The notes under the pieces were generated by a model, which had not been told where the DNA came from, searched no databases, and worked only from the letters and a program-made list of their open reading frames with translations. The position numbers and the translations under genes were made by a program. This document shows positions 9,081 through 18,778 of a DNA stretch of 64,000 nucleotides, in pieces. Position 1 is the first letter of the stretch, and every line of letters starts with the position of its first letter. The DNA comes from Myxococcus hansupus. GTDB taxonomy: Bacteria; Myxococcota; Myxococcia; Myxococcales; Myxococcaceae. The DNA is taken from contig NZ_CP012109.1 of the NCBI RefSeq assembly GCF_000280925.3, positions 1,116,001-1,180,000 of the forward strand, given 5' to 3'.

Positions 9081-10139
9081 TCAGACGAACTTCGCGGCCA
9101 GCAGGTCCTGCACGTCGAGCAGGCCCACCGCGCGGCCCTCCACGTCCACCACGGGGAGCTGGTCCACCCGCAGCTCGCGCATCTGCGCGGTCGCTGTGAG
9201 CACCAGCGTCTCCGGCGTCACGCAGCGCGGGTTCTTCCCCATCAGCTCGCGCACCGGCACCGTGAAGTCCGTGAGGCCCGACTCCACGCGGCGGCGCAAA
9301 TCGCCGTCGGTGAAGATGCCCACCAGCTTCCCCGCCTTGTCCACCACGCAGGCGGCGCCCGGCCGGCCCGGCGTCTTCGTCATCACCGCCACCACCGCGG
9401 ACAGCGGCGAGGTGTCCCGCACCAGCGGGTTGGCGGGGCCCGTGCGCATCAGCTCGAAGACGCGCTGCACGGAGCGCCCCAGCTTCCCGCCCGGGTGCAG
9501 CAGCGCGTAGTCCTCCGTCCCGAAGGGTCGCGAGCGCAGCACCGTCATCGCCAGCGCGTCACCCACCGCGTGCAGCGCGGCCGTGGAGGCCGTGGGCACC
9601 ATCCCCATGGGGCACGCCTCCGCGATGGCGCCGATGTCCAACACCACGTCCGCGCCGCGCCCCAGCGGGCTCTTCGCGTCACCCGTGAGGGCGATGACGG
9701 GCGTCTCCATCCGCTTGAAGGACGGGAGCAGCCGGAGGAGCTCCTCCGTGGAGCCGCTGTTGGACAGCGCGAGGATGACGTCGCCGCGCCCCACGCGCCC
9801 CAGGTCCCCGTGCACGGCCTCCGCGGGGTGCAGGTACACGGAGCGGATGCCGGTGGAGGCCAGCGTGGCGGACAGCTTCTGCCCGATGTGGCCCGCCTTG
9901 CCCATGCCGGTGACGACCACCTGGCTTCGGCAGTCGCGCACCAGTTGCACGGCGCGCAGGAAGTCATCGCCCAGGCGCTCCATCACCCCGAGGATGGCGC
10001 GGGCCTCCGCCTCCAGGACGCTCCGCGCATAGGCGAGCGTCGCCTCCGCGTCGGAGGGCGCTTCGGGGGCCGGGGCGGCGCGGCCGGGGAGGGCGCGAAG
10101 ACGGGGCTTCTTGGCGGCGGAACGGGAAGGGCGGGCCAT
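9081..10139 (-). CDS. kdsD: Arabinose-5-phosphate isomerase (KdsD/GutQ family)
   Basis: Converts ribulose-5-phosphate to arabinose-5-phosphate, the precursor of KDO in lipopolysaccharide. I start it at 10139 ([11 protein letters not shown]); the frame is open upstream but crosses the divergent promoter region. The 352 residues comprise a basic N-terminal extension of about 35 residues, absent from E. coli KdsD, a SIS domain ([41 protein letters not shown]), and two C-terminal CBS domains ([14 protein letters not shown] and [16 protein letters not shown] regions). The domain order is exactly that of KdsD/KpsF. It is divergent from the transaldolase gene and converges on the TPR gene with a 9-base gap. 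Confidence 0.93.
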   Translation of the reverse strand: MARPSRSAAKKPRLRALPGRAAPAPEAPSDAEATLAYARSVLEAEARAILGVMERLGDDFLRAVQLVRDCRSQVVVTGMGKAGHIGQKLSATLASTGIRSVYLHPAEAVHGDLGRVGRGDVILALSNSGSTEELLRLLPSFKRMETPVIALTGDAKSPLGRGADVVLDIGAIAEACPMGMVPTASTAALHAVGDALAMTVLRSRPFGTEDYALLHPGGKLGRSVQRVFELMRTGPANPLVRDTSPLSAVVAVMTKTPGRPGAACVVDKAGKLVGIFTDGDLRRRVESGLTDFTVPVRELMGKNPRCVTPETLVLTATAQMRELRVDQLPVVDVEGRAVGLLDVQDLLAAKFV

Positions 10140-10185
10140 GGGCGGTGTCCGGCCTTCTACCTCCGCCCCCTGGTGGTGGCCACCC

Positions 10186-10214
10186 TTGACGCATGGGGGG
10201 CCATCGGTTACGCG
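10186..10214 (+). promoter_or_regulatory. Possible promoter for the transaldolase gene
   Basis: TTGACG (10186-10191), a 17-base spacer, then TACGCG (10209-10214). The -35 is good and the -10 is weak. It sits in the 132-base divergent gap between kdsD and the transaldolase gene. Confidence 0.3.
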
Positions 10215-10271
10215 CCTGCTCGCCCGGTCGCCTTCGGCCGGGGCACATTCCACCTTCAGGAGAGGGACGAG

Positions 10272-10928
10272 ATGAAGTTCTTCATCGACAGCGCCGACGT
10301 GGAGGAGATTCGCAAGGCCCACGCCATGGGCTGCGTGGACGGAGTGACGACCAACCCGTCCCTGCTCGCCAAGGTGGGCCGGGGCCTGGATGAGACCATC
10401 CGCGAAATCTGTAGCATCGTGGACGGCCCCATCAGCGCCGAATGTGTGTCCCTGGAGGCGGATGACCTCATCAAGGAGGGCCGCACCCTGGCGAAGATTC
10501 ACGACAACGTCGTGGTCAAGATTCCCATGGGCGTGGAGGGCATGAAGGCCACCAAGGCGCTCACCGCCGAGGGCATCCGCACCAACGTCACCCTGTGCTT
10601 CTCCGCCAACCAGGCCCTGCTGTGCGCGAAGGCCGGCGCCACCTACGTGTCGCCCTTCGTGGGCCGCCTGGATGACATCTCCCAGGACGGCATGGAGCTC
10701 ATCTCCCACATCCTGGAAATCTACCGGAACTACGAGCAGTTCAACACGCAGGTGCTGGTGGCCAGCGTGCGCAACCCCGTGCACGTGCTCCAGGCCGCGC
10801 GCCTGGGCGCGGACGTGGCCACGCTGCCGTACAACGTCATCACCCAGCTCGCCAACCACCCGCTCACCGACTCCGGCATCAAGAAGTTCCTGGCGGACTG
10901 GGAGAAGGTCCCCAAGGCGGCCAAGTAA
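10272..10928 (+). CDS. tal: Small transaldolase / fructose-6-phosphate aldolase-type protein
   Basis: A 218-residue enzyme of the short (type 3B, TalC/MipB/Fsa) subfamily. The start [13 protein letters not shown] is typical and is preceded by the Shine-Dalgarno GGAGAGG. Key segments are [11 protein letters not shown], the Schiff-base lysine in VVKIPMG (K83), ITPEG-equivalent [28 protein letters not shown] and ASVRNPVHV. It probably moves dihydroxyacetone units in the non-oxidative pentose phosphate pathway. Transaldolase and Fsa activities cannot be told apart by eye. The gene is single and followed by a strong terminator, and lies next to kdsD, which uses a pentose-phosphate intermediate. 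Confidence 0.93.
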   Translation: MKFFIDSADVEEIRKAHAMGCVDGVTTNPSLLAKVGRGLDETIREICSIVDGPISAECVSLEADDLIKEGRTLAKIHDNVVVKIPMGVEGMKATKALTAEGIRTNVTLCFSANQALLCAKAGATYVSPFVGRLDDISQDGMELISHILEIYRNYEQFNTQVLVASVRNPVHVLQAARLGADVATLPYNVITQLANHPLTDSGIKKFLADWEKVPKAAK

Positions 10929-10964
10929 CCCCCGGAAAAGCAAGTTTCGCGGCGGGTTTTCCAG

Positions 10965-11001
10965 GCCCCGCCCCCTGCCCGGGGGTGGGGCTTTTCTTTC
11001 T
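10965..11001 (+). terminator. Rho-independent terminator after the transaldolase gene
   Basis: An 11-bp stem (GCCCCGCCCCC pairing with GGGGGTGGGGC, one G-U pair) with a 5-base loop, followed directly by TTTTCTTTCT. It is the clearest intrinsic terminator in the window. Confidence 0.88.
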
Positions 11002-11074
11002 GAGAAGATGGGCGGGCGTCATCCCTGGGGTCCAGGCGGGTTGCACTGGAGATTTCGCGCCGTGGCATGTATTC

Positions 11075-11092
11075 GTTGACTCCCGAGTCAAC
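11075..11092. promoter_or_regulatory. Palindromic operator-like site upstream of the acyl-CoA dehydrogenase
   Basis: The sequence GTTGACTC-CC-GAGTCAAC is a perfect 8-bp inverted repeat with a 2-base centre, 26 bases before the start codon. A matching half-site, CGAGTCAAC, recurs at 12335-12343 upstream of etfB. Such sites are typical of dimeric TetR- or GntR-type regulators of fatty-acid genes. No regulator gene is adjacent, so the binding protein is unknown. Confidence 0.45.
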
Positions 11093-11117
11093 ATGCCAAC
11101 GGAGGCACGAGGGCCCC

Positions 11118-12254
11118 ATGGAATTCCAGCTCACCGACGCCCAGCGCGCGCTGCAGGACGCGGCTCGCAAGTTCGCCCGTGAAGTGATTCGCCCCAAGGC
11201 CGCTCATTACGATGAGACGGCCACGTTCCCTCGTGACCTGCTGACCGCGGCGTGGGAGCTGGGCCTGCTCAACATGGCCATCCCCGCCGAGTACGGCGGC
11301 GTGGGCCTCTCCCACCTGGAGCAGGTCATCGTCGCCGAGGAGCTGAGCTGGGGCTGCGCGGGTGTGGCGACGTCCATCATCGCCAACGACCTGGCCAACC
11401 TCCCCATCATCCTCCACGCGACGGACGAGCAGAAGAAGCGCCTGCTGGGGCACTTCGCGGAGAAGGTGAAGTTCTCCTCCTTCTGTCTCACGGAGCCGGA
11501 GGCGGGCAGCGACGTGGCCAACATGCAGACCACGGCGCGGCGCGAGGGCGACCACTACGTCCTCAACGGCGCCAAGTGCTTCATCACCAATGGAGGCCAC
11601 GCCGAGCAGTACACGGTGTTCGCCACCATGGATAAGTCCAAGAAGCACAAGGGCATCACCTGCTTCGTGGTGGAGGGCCGTCCGGAAGGCCTCACCGTCA
11701 GCAAGCACGAGAACAAGATGGGCCAGCGCGCCAGCGACACCGTGTCGCTGACGTTCGAGGACGTCCGCGTCCCGGTGGAGAACCGCATTGGCGAAGAGGG
11801 ACAGGGCTTCGCCATCGCCATGGCCACGCTGGACAACAGCCGTCCGTTGACGGCGATGTTCTCGGTGGGCATCGCCCGGGCCGCGCTGGAGCACTCCATG
11901 GAGTACGCCAGCCAGCGCCGCACCTTCGGCAAGCCCATCATCGAGCACCAGGCCGTCCAGTTCATGATCGCGGAGATGGGCATGAACACCCACGCGGCCC
12001 GCATGCTCACCTACGAGAGCGCGTGGCTGCTGGACGAGGGCAAGCGCAACACCCTCCAGTCCAGCTACGCCAAGTGCTTCGCGGCCGACATGGCCATGAA
12101 GGTCGCCACCGACGCGGTGCAGGTCTACGGCGGCTACGGCTACATCAAGGAGTACCCCGTGGAGAAGCTGATGCGCGACGCCAAGCTCATCCAGGTCTAC
12201 GAGGGCACCAGCCAGGTCCAGCGGCTCGTCATCGCGCGGGAACTGTTCAAGTAG
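11118..12254 (+). CDS. Acyl-CoA dehydrogenase (short/branched-chain type)
   Basis: An FAD enzyme that makes the alpha-beta double bond in acyl-CoAs. The start at 11118 (MEFQLTDAQRALQDAARKFA) fits the family and has GGAGG upstream. The 378 residues show SFCLTEPEAGSD, the FAD-contact motif ITNGG, RRTFGKPIIEHQ and, near the end, VQVYGGYGYIKEYPVEKLMRDAK followed by YEGTSQVQ. The glutamate of YEGT (about E362) is the usual catalytic base of short-chain and medium-chain enzymes. The etfB-etfA genes that take its electrons follow after 149 bases. Chain-length preference is unclear; butyryl-CoA-like or isovaleryl-CoA-like enzymes are possible. Confidence 0.94.
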   Translation: MEFQLTDAQRALQDAARKFAREVIRPKAAHYDETATFPRDLLTAAWELGLLNMAIPAEYGGVGLSHLEQVIVAEELSWGCAGVATSIIANDLANLPIILHATDEQKKRLLGHFAEKVKFSSFCLTEPEAGSDVANMQTTARREGDHYVLNGAKCFITNGGHAEQYTVFATMDKSKKHKGITCFVVEGRPEGLTVSKHENKMGQRASDTVSLTFEDVRVPVENRIGEEGQGFAIAMATLDNSRPLTAMFSVGIARAALEHSMEYASQRRTFGKPIIEHQAVQFMIAEMGMNTHAARMLTYESAWLLDEGKRNTLQSSYAKCFAADMAMKVATDAVQVYGGYGYIKEYPVEKLMRDAKLIQVYEGTSQVQRLVIARELFK

Positions 12255-12403
12255 CGCCGCAGTACCGCGTCCGGCGGCCTTTCCCATTGCCGCCGCGACG
12301 CGCCAATGCCTATTAACCCAGGCCGTTCGCGCGCCGAGTCAACCTGGCCCGCCCGGACTGTTTTCCAGATTCCAAACTCCTCCCCGTAAGGAGAAGCACC
12401 GCC

Positions 12404-13201
12404 GTGAAGATTCTCGTCACCGCCAAGCGCGTGGAAGACCCCGAGTCCAAGATCAAGGTCAAGCCGGATGGCTCGGGCATCGTTCAGGAGGGGCTCAAGT
12501 ACAAGATCAACCCCTTCGATGAAATCGGCGTGGAAGAAGGTCTGCGCCTCGTCGCCAAGCACCAGGGCGAAGTTGTCGTCGTGTCCATCGGCGGCAAGGA
12601 AGTCCAGGAGCAGCTCCGTCACGCCCTGGCCATGGGCGCGCACCGCGCCGTGTGGGTGAACCACACGGGCCCGGTGGACCAGCTCGGCATCGCCGGCCTG
12701 CTCCAGAAGGTCGTGGAGAAGGAGCAGCCGGACCTCGTCGTCCTGGGCAAGCAGTCCATCGACGATGACCAGAACCAGGTGGGCCAGTATCTCGCCGAGT
12801 TCCTGGGCTGGGGCCAGGCCACGTTCGCCTCCAAGGTCGAGTCCATGGAGAGCGAGCAGGAGAAGAACAAGGTCCCGGCCATCGTCGTCTCCGCGGACAA
12901 GAAGAGCGTGCAGGTGATTCGCGAGGTCGACAACGGGCTCGCCACGGTGGAGTGCCAGCTCCCCGCCGTCGTCACCACCGACCTGCGCCTCAACCAGCCG
13001 CGCTACGCCAGCCTCCCGGGCATCATGAAGGCGAAGAGCAAGCCGATTGAGGAGCTGTCGCCGGCGAAGCTGGGCGTGGACGTCACCCCGGCCATCCAGG
13101 TCCTGAAGATGTCCTCGCCGCCGCCCCGCAAGGCCGGCATCAAGGTGGAGGACGTCCCGTCCCTGGTCGCGAAGCTGCACAACGAGGCGAAGGTCGTCTG
13201 A
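12404..13201 (+). CDS. etfB: Electron transfer flavoprotein, beta subunit
   Basis: The AMP-binding half of the soluble flavoprotein that passes electrons from acyl-CoA dehydrogenases to the quinone pool. The start is GTG (MKILVTAKRVEDPE) with the strong Shine-Dalgarno GTAAGGAG 10 bases upstream. The 265 residues contain NPFDEIGVEEGLRL, LGKQSIDDDQNQVGQYLAE and the C-terminal SPPPRKAG segment typical of EtfB. It lies 36 bases before etfA and downstream of an acyl-CoA dehydrogenase, which makes a functional unit for fatty- or branched-acid oxidation. Confidence 0.97.
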   Translation: MKILVTAKRVEDPESKIKVKPDGSGIVQEGLKYKINPFDEIGVEEGLRLVAKHQGEVVVVSIGGKEVQEQLRHALAMGAHRAVWVNHTGPVDQLGIAGLLQKVVEKEQPDLVVLGKQSIDDDQNQVGQYLAEFLGWGQATFASKVESMESEQEKNKVPAIVVSADKKSVQVIREVDNGLATVECQLPAVVTTDLRLNQPRYASLPGIMKAKSKPIEELSPAKLGVDVTPAIQVLKMSSPPPRKAGIKVEDVPSLVAKLHNEAKVV

Positions 13202-13237
13202 GCGGCCCTTCCGCACACACTTTACGGAGTCATTCAC

Positions 13238-14203
<966 letters not shown>

Positions 14204-14232
14204 TCCCGCGGGACACGCGTGTGTCCTCCTCC

Positions 14233-14268
14233 AAGGGGCGACGTGGGGACCTCCCCGCGCCGCCCCTT
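14233..14268. terminator. GC-rich hairpin between etfA and convergent coa1-like gene
   Basis: A 16-base-arm imperfect stem starting AAGGGGCGACGTGGGG with a 4-base loop (ACCT) and the matching arm ending CGCCCCTT. It has one mismatch and one G-U pair and starts 30 bases after etfA. No long T-run follows on either side, so it could terminate or simply stabilise both convergent transcripts. Confidence 0.5.
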
Positions 14269-14290
14269 CGCATTTCCGGGAGGCGCCGCC

Positions 14291-14833
14291 CTACAGCTCG
14301 ATTTCGCGCCCCGCGTCGCGAGGCGCTTGCTCGCCGGGCTCCGGGGGCTCGTCCGCGTAGGGCGGCTCGCCGGGCAGGGGCAGCTCGGGGCGCGTCGGGG
14401 GTTCGTCACGCAGCAGGTTGATGACGGTGCCGTCGCGCAGGTGGACGGTGAGGGCGGTGAAGCGCCACGGCGCGTCGCCGCGCTGCTCGCCCTGGGCATG
14501 CAGCGTGGCCTCGCCACGCGGCCCCTTCAACGGCAGGGAGAACTGCGCGCGCGAGGTGTCATTGCGCCGTTGGGTCGACGAGCGCCGGGGCATGCCACTT
14601 TCGATGGGCGTGCCCAGCGCGCGCTCCACCTCCGGGTCCGCGATGGCGATGGCGACGGCTTCCCGGTGGGCGTCGGACTGTCCCAGCGACGTGAAGCCCA
14701 GGTACGCGGCGAGCATTCCCAGGCAGGCACACGAGGCCAGCAGGCCCAGGCATCCCAGCGGCATGGCCCAGCGCCAATTGCGGCTCCACCACCCGGGCCG
14801 GGGCGCCAGCGAACCATCCTGCACCGTGTCCAT
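14291..14833 (-). CDS. Coa1-family (cytochrome oxidase assembly-like) membrane protein
   Basis: A 180-residue single-pass membrane protein. After a Trp-rich start (GWWSRNWRWAMPLGCLGLL), one membrane helix spans about residues 23-45. The outside domain has VAIAIADPEVERALGTPIE, FSLPLKGPRGEATLHAQGE and WRFTALTVHLRDG. This order, helix then 'p.v...lG.pi' then 'l..pv.Gp.G.g.l.v.a...g.w.f..l.v', is the Coa1/TIM21-like fold used in mitochondrial complex IV assembly. Bacterial members are usually annotated only by domain, and their role is unknown. The C-terminal 30 residues are Pro/Glu-rich. No oxidase genes are nearby. Confidence 0.7.
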   Translation of the reverse strand: MDTVQDGSLAPRPGWWSRNWRWAMPLGCLGLLASCACLGMLAAYLGFTSLGQSDAHREAVAIAIADPEVERALGTPIESGMPRRSSTQRRNDTSRAQFSLPLKGPRGEATLHAQGEQRGDAPWRFTALTVHLRDGTVINLLRDEPPTRPELPLPGEPPYADEPPEPGEQAPRDAGREIEL

Positions 14834-15000
14834 GAACGCTTCCCTCGCGCTTCGCGTGCGGCCCCCTCATATTTCGCTCCAGGGCCGCGCGGGGAACGCG
14901 TGGAAGGCTCCTCACGCCGCCAACGGTTGGTGTGTGTACCGGGCAACAGGTAGATTTCGCGCGTGCTCCAGTGGGCCGGTGGGCACGTGAGGCAGGGAGC

Positions 15001-15984
15001 ATGACGTCGCGCAAAGCCTCCTCCGCAGAGGTGATGGTGCACGTACTGGAGGCCCTGCCCCTGGGGCACCGGCTCTGGGTGCGGGGTGTGGGGCGCGGCC
15101 TGTCGCCCTTGCTCCGCCCGAGAGACTCGGTGCGCGTGCTGCGCTGCGGTCCAGGACTGCTCGCTCCCGGAGATGTCGCGCTGCTGCGCCAGGAGGACGA
15201 ACTGGTGGCGCACGTGGTGCTGTCCACGGCGCCCTGGCGGACCGCGCCGCTCCTGGGGCCGCCGGACGCGCCCGGAGGCGTCGCGCTGGGCCGGGTGGTG
15301 GCCCTCCGGCGCGGCCCCTGGGTGATGCCGCTGCCCCGGCCCTTCCGCCCGGCACTGTGGATGGCCCAACAGGCCGCCTCCACGGCGTGGGCCTGGCCCC
15401 GCTCCCGGGTAGTGTCTCGGCGCGTGCGCAACTTCCTGTACGCCGGCTGGTCACTGCCGCTGCGCCGCCGGCTGGTGGGGACGCTGGAGGTGCGCCTGCT
15501 GACGGCGAAGGACCTGGACGCGCTGCTGGCCTTCGCGGAGGAGCGGCTGGTGGTGACGCCGGGCTTCTTGCGCCGCCAGCTCCGTGAGCGCTGGGGCGTG
15601 TCCGAGGCGGAGCGTCGGGGCGCCGCGGCGGGGGCCTTCGATGCCTCGGGGCGTCTGCAAGGCTTCGCGTGGGTGGACTCCTACCGTCAGGAAGGGCTGC
15701 ACCTGGAAGGACTCTGGGTGCGTTCCCTGGTGGTGGCACCCCGGGCCCGGCTCATGGGGCTGGCCACCCGCATCCTCCACGTGTTGATGGCGGAGGCCCG
15801 GCGGCAGGGCGAGGAGCGGCTCTACGCGGACGTGGACGAAGGCAACGCGGCCTCCCTGCGCACCTTCGACCGGCTGGGGTTCCAGCGGGCGGACGAGAAG
15901 CTGACCCAGCAGGCCAACGAGGCCTGGGACGCCACCGGGGACTCCACGCGGCTCGTCGTGTTCGAGCTCCGGCTGGAGGCCTGA
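15001..15984 (+). CDS. Signal-peptidase-like (S24/S26) domain fused to a GNAT acetyltransferase
   Basis: A 327-residue two-domain protein, started at 15001 after a GGCAGGGA Shine-Dalgarno. Residues about 10-110 resemble an S24/S26 peptidase fold: GVGRGLSPLLRPRDSVRV matches the usual 'G.SMeP.l..GD.v.v' pattern, followed by LLAPGDVALLRQEDELVAHVV. At the position of the catalytic Ser I read Gly, so this half is probably not a protease. Residues about 165-325 are a GNAT domain: VRSLVVAPRARLMGLATRIL (acetyl-CoA loop), then YADVDEGNAASLRTFDRLGF and FQRADEKLTQ. The target is unknown. It is divergent from the coa1-like gene. Confidence 0.65.
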   Translation: MTSRKASSAEVMVHVLEALPLGHRLWVRGVGRGLSPLLRPRDSVRVLRCGPGLLAPGDVALLRQEDELVAHVVLSTAPWRTAPLLGPPDAPGGVALGRVVALRRGPWVMPLPRPFRPALWMAQQAASTAWAWPRSRVVSRRVRNFLYAGWSLPLRRRLVGTLEVRLLTAKDLDALLAFAEERLVVTPGFLRRQLRERWGVSEAERRGAAAGAFDASGRLQGFAWVDSYRQEGLHLEGLWVRSLVVAPRARLMGLATRILHVLMAEARRQGEERLYADVDEGNAASLRTFDRLGFQRADEKLTQQANEAWDATGDSTRLVVFELRLEA

Positions 15985-16098
15985 GCCCGCGGAGGGTTGC
16001 GCGGCCGCCCGGGCTGCGTCAGAAAGCGCCCGGCCGGGGACTCCGCGCGCCGTGTGGTGACGGACCGGCTGTCCCCCTTGCAGGTGGAAACGCCCGAC

Positions 16099-17040
16099 AT
16101 GAGCACCTCGACGTCCGACATGCTGCCGGTCGCTTCGGATTCGGCGTCGCGGTCGCAGCGGCTCCGCGCGGATGGCGCGCTGGCGCTCATCACCTCGCTG
16201 TGGGGCATCACCTTCGTGGTGGTGAAGGACGCGCTCGGGCATGGCGACCCGTTCACCTTCCTCACGCTGCGCTTCCTCGTGGGCGCGGTGGTGCTGACGG
16301 CGCTGGCGGGGCGGCAGGTGCTGACGGCGCGCAACCTGCGCACCGGGACGATGCTGGGCACGTGCCTCTTCCTGGCCTTCGCGCTGCAAACGGTGGGGCT
16401 GGCCACCACCACGCCGTCCCGTTCCGCGTTCATCACCGGGCTGTGCGTGCTGCTCGTGCCGCTGCTGTCCGTGGTCGTCTACCGGAGGGCGCCGAAGTTC
16501 ACCTCGCTCCTGGGCGTGGGACTGGCGGCGGTGGGGCTCTACTTCTTCACGCAGCCGGAGGGGGGCCTGACGGCGGGCGGCCTGTCCCGGGGCGACGTGC
16601 TGTCCCTGGGCTGCGCGGTGGCCTACGCGTGCCACATCCTCCTCACGGAGCGGCACGCGCCCAAGCAGGGCGTCATGGGGCTGGTGGCGGTGCAGTTGTG
16701 GACGGTGGCGGCGCTGTCCGCCGCGTGCCTGCCCTTCGTGGAGCGGAGGCTGACGTGGCATCCGTCCCTGGTGGGCGCGGTGCTCCTCTGCGGCGTGCTC
16801 GCCAGCGCGCTGGCCATCAGCGTCCAGACGTGGGGGCAGGCGCGCACCACGGCGGTCCGCGCGGCGCTCATCTACTCGCTCGAGTCGGTGTTCGCCGCGG
16901 TGTACTCGGTGGCGCTGGGCTACGAGGTGCTCGGGCCTCGCGAATGGATGGGCGGCGGGCTCATCCTGTCCGGGGTGCTGATGTCCGAGGTGGGCGCGGT
17001 GGCCTGGCTGTGGTGGCGGGCTCGGGCACCTGCACGTTGA
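16099..17040 (+). CDS. EamA-type drug/metabolite transporter (DMT superfamily)
   Basis: A 313-residue inner-membrane exporter with two EamA repeats. The first starts at ALALITSLWGITFVVVKDAL, the classic 'WG.n.v..k' opening of DMT proteins. The second begins around LSLGCAVAYACHILLTERHA. About ten hydrophobic segments are visible, including LEPVF-like YSLESVFAAVYSVALGYEVL near the end, the usual last-but-two helix. I chose the ATG at 16099 because upstream residues are charged, non-membrane and overlap the preceding spacer; 16123 is an alternative. The substrate is unknown. The preceding gap is 114 bases. Confidence 0.85.
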   Translation: MSTSTSDMLPVASDSASRSQRLRADGALALITSLWGITFVVVKDALGHGDPFTFLTLRFLVGAVVLTALAGRQVLTARNLRTGTMLGTCLFLAFALQTVGLATTTPSRSAFITGLCVLLVPLLSVVVYRRAPKFTSLLGVGLAAVGLYFFTQPEGGLTAGGLSRGDVLSLGCAVAYACHILLTERHAPKQGVMGLVAVQLWTVAALSAACLPFVERRLTWHPSLVGAVLLCGVLASALAISVQTWGQARTTAVRAALIYSLESVFAAVYSVALGYEVLGPREWMGGGLILSGVLMSEVGAVAWLWWRARAPAR

Positions 17041-17155
17041 CCGTGCTTCCTGGGCTCACGTGCTGGCGTGGGGCCTGTCCTCCAGCCGGGCGGGCGGGGC
17101 CGAGAAGTGAGGCGGGCCCCGGAGGAGGGGACGCGCTATACCCGGGGCCCTTCCC

Positions 17156-18133
17156 ATGAGTGTGGAGCTGCGCCGAAACGGGATGCACCTGACGGGCACC
17201 CCCCTGTCCCTGGATGCGAAGCGGAAGTCGCCGCTGTGCTTCGTGAGTCACGGGCACTCGGACCACATCGCGCGGCATGAGAGCACCATCGCCACCGCGG
17301 CCACGCTGCGCTTCATGGCGCACCGGTTGGGGCCCGTGCGCGAGCCGCGCGAGGTGCCGTTCAACACGCCCTTCGAGTTGGGGGCGCTGCGGCTGGAGCT
17401 GCTGCCCGCGGGGCACATCCTGGGCAGCGCGCAGTTGCGCGTGACGCGGCCGGATGGGCGCCGCATCGTCTACACCGGAGACCTCAATGTGGCGCCGTCG
17501 CTCACCGCCGAGGCGACGGTGGTGGCGGAGTGCGACACGCTCGTCATCGAGTCCACCTTCGGCCATCCGCGCTACCGCTTCCCGCCGCGCGCGGAGGTGC
17601 TGGGGCAGGTGGAGGCGTGGCTGCGGATGCAGTTGGAGCGCGGCGCCGTGCCGGTGCTGCTCGGTTATCCGCTGGGCAAGAGCCAGGAGGCGATGAAGCA
17701 CCTGGCGGGACGCGGCTTCTCGCTGGTGGCGCACGCCTCCATCTTTGAAGTGGCCCAGCTCTACGCCGAGCTGGGCGTGCCGATTGAGAACCTGCGCTGC
17801 TACGACGGCCGCGTGGAGCCGGGCGAGGTGCTCTTCTTCCCACCGCACCACGCGCGCGGTGGGGCGCTGGCGCCGCTGTGGCCTCGGGCGACGGCGGTGC
17901 TGACGGGCTGGGCGGTGGACCGGGGCGCGTCGCGGCGCTACGGCGCGGACGTGGCGTTTGCGCTGTCGGACCACGCGGACTTCCCGGGGCTGGTGTCCTA
18001 CGCGAAGTCCACGGGCGCGCGGGAGGTGCTGACGTGCCACGGCTTCGCCGAGGAGCTGGCGCAGGCGCTGCGTGACGCGGGCATGGACGCGCGGCCGTTG
18101 GGTGGCAAGCCGCAGCAGCTCGGGTTGTTCTGA
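17156..18133 (+). CDS. Metallo-beta-lactamase-fold nuclease-like protein (CPSF/Artemis type)
   Basis: A 325-residue hydrolase with the metal-binding motif SHGHSDHI (about residues 31-38), the third ligand region AGHILGSAQ, the aspartate in YTGDLN and a late SDHADFPGLV. The set HxHxDH / GH.lGS / tGD / SDHAD is that of exonucleases related to CPSF-73, Artemis and the DNA-ligase-associated exonuclease in LigD/LhrA-type clusters. The beta-CASP-like region (VLLGYPLGKSQEAM) is short. It probably trims nucleic acid ends, but no ligase or helicase gene is adjacent. MOSC follows after 36 bases and may be co-transcribed. Confidence 0.8.
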   Translation: MSVELRRNGMHLTGTPLSLDAKRKSPLCFVSHGHSDHIARHESTIATAATLRFMAHRLGPVREPREVPFNTPFELGALRLELLPAGHILGSAQLRVTRPDGRRIVYTGDLNVAPSLTAEATVVAECDTLVIESTFGHPRYRFPPRAEVLGQVEAWLRMQLERGAVPVLLGYPLGKSQEAMKHLAGRGFSLVAHASIFEVAQLYAELGVPIENLRCYDGRVEPGEVLFFPPHHARGGALAPLWPRATAVLTGWAVDRGASRRYGADVAFALSDHADFPGLVSYAKSTGAREVLTCHGFAEELAQALRDAGMDARPLGGKPQQLGLF

Positions 18134-18169
18134 TGCGCGGCGCCGGGCCGGGGTAGCATCCAGGACGCC

Positions 18170-18757
18170 ATGAGCCGCAAGACGCCGCAACTGGAGGGAC
18201 GCCTCGTGCGCGTCCTCGTGTGTACCGAGCGCAAGAGCTTCGTTACCAAGGAGCTGCCCGAGGCGCGCGTGTCCTTCGAGGGCTTGGAGGGGGACCGGCA
18301 CGCGGGCCTGACGCGCGCGGCGGACGTGCGCACGCCGTGGTTCCCGAAGGGCACGCCCATCCGCAACACGCGGCAATTCTCCCTGGTGTCGACCGAGGAG
18401 CTCGCGCAGGTCGCGGAGGCGCTGGGGGTTCCGCGCGTGCTCGCGACGTGGTTGGGCGCGAACCTGGAGGTGGCGGGGGTGCCTCGGCTGACGCACCTGC
18501 CACCGGGCACCCGGCTGTTCTTCCCCGAGGACACGACGCTGGTGGTGGAAGGGGAGAACGAGCCTTGCGTGGGGCCCGGGCGCGTCATCGAGGCGCATCA
18601 CCCGGACCTGCCGAAGCTGGCGAGCCGCTTCGTGAAGGCGGCCTGGCAGCGCCGAGGACTCGTGGCCTGGGTGGAGCGCCCCGGCGTCATCCGCGCGGGT
18701 GACACCGTGCGGGTGGTGCTGCCCCATCCGGTGACGTACGTGCTGCCAGGGGCCTGA
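18170..18757 (+). CDS. MOSC-domain protein
   Basis: A 195-residue protein with the MOSC fold, used to bind molybdenum cofactor or sulfur via a conserved cysteine. Marks are FEGLEGDRHAG (the GL.GDrHa motif), FSLVSTEELAQVAEALG, LGANLEVAGV and the cysteine in ENEPCVGPGRVIE. Stand-alone MOSC proteins such as YiiM reduce N-hydroxylated compounds or transfer sulfur. Whether this one binds a molybdenum cofactor is not visible. It is separated by 36 bases from the upstream metallo-hydrolase and ends at a hairpin shared with the convergent pentapeptide-repeat gene. Confidence 0.82.
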   Translation: MSRKTPQLEGRLVRVLVCTERKSFVTKELPEARVSFEGLEGDRHAGLTRAADVRTPWFPKGTPIRNTRQFSLVSTEELAQVAEALGVPRVLATWLGANLEVAGVPRLTHLPPGTRLFFPEDTTLVVEGENEPCVGPGRVIEAHHPDLPKLASRFVKAAWQRRGLVAWVERPGVIRAGDTVRVVLPHPVTYVLPGA

Positions 18758-18778
18758 GCCGCGGGCCACAAACACCAC

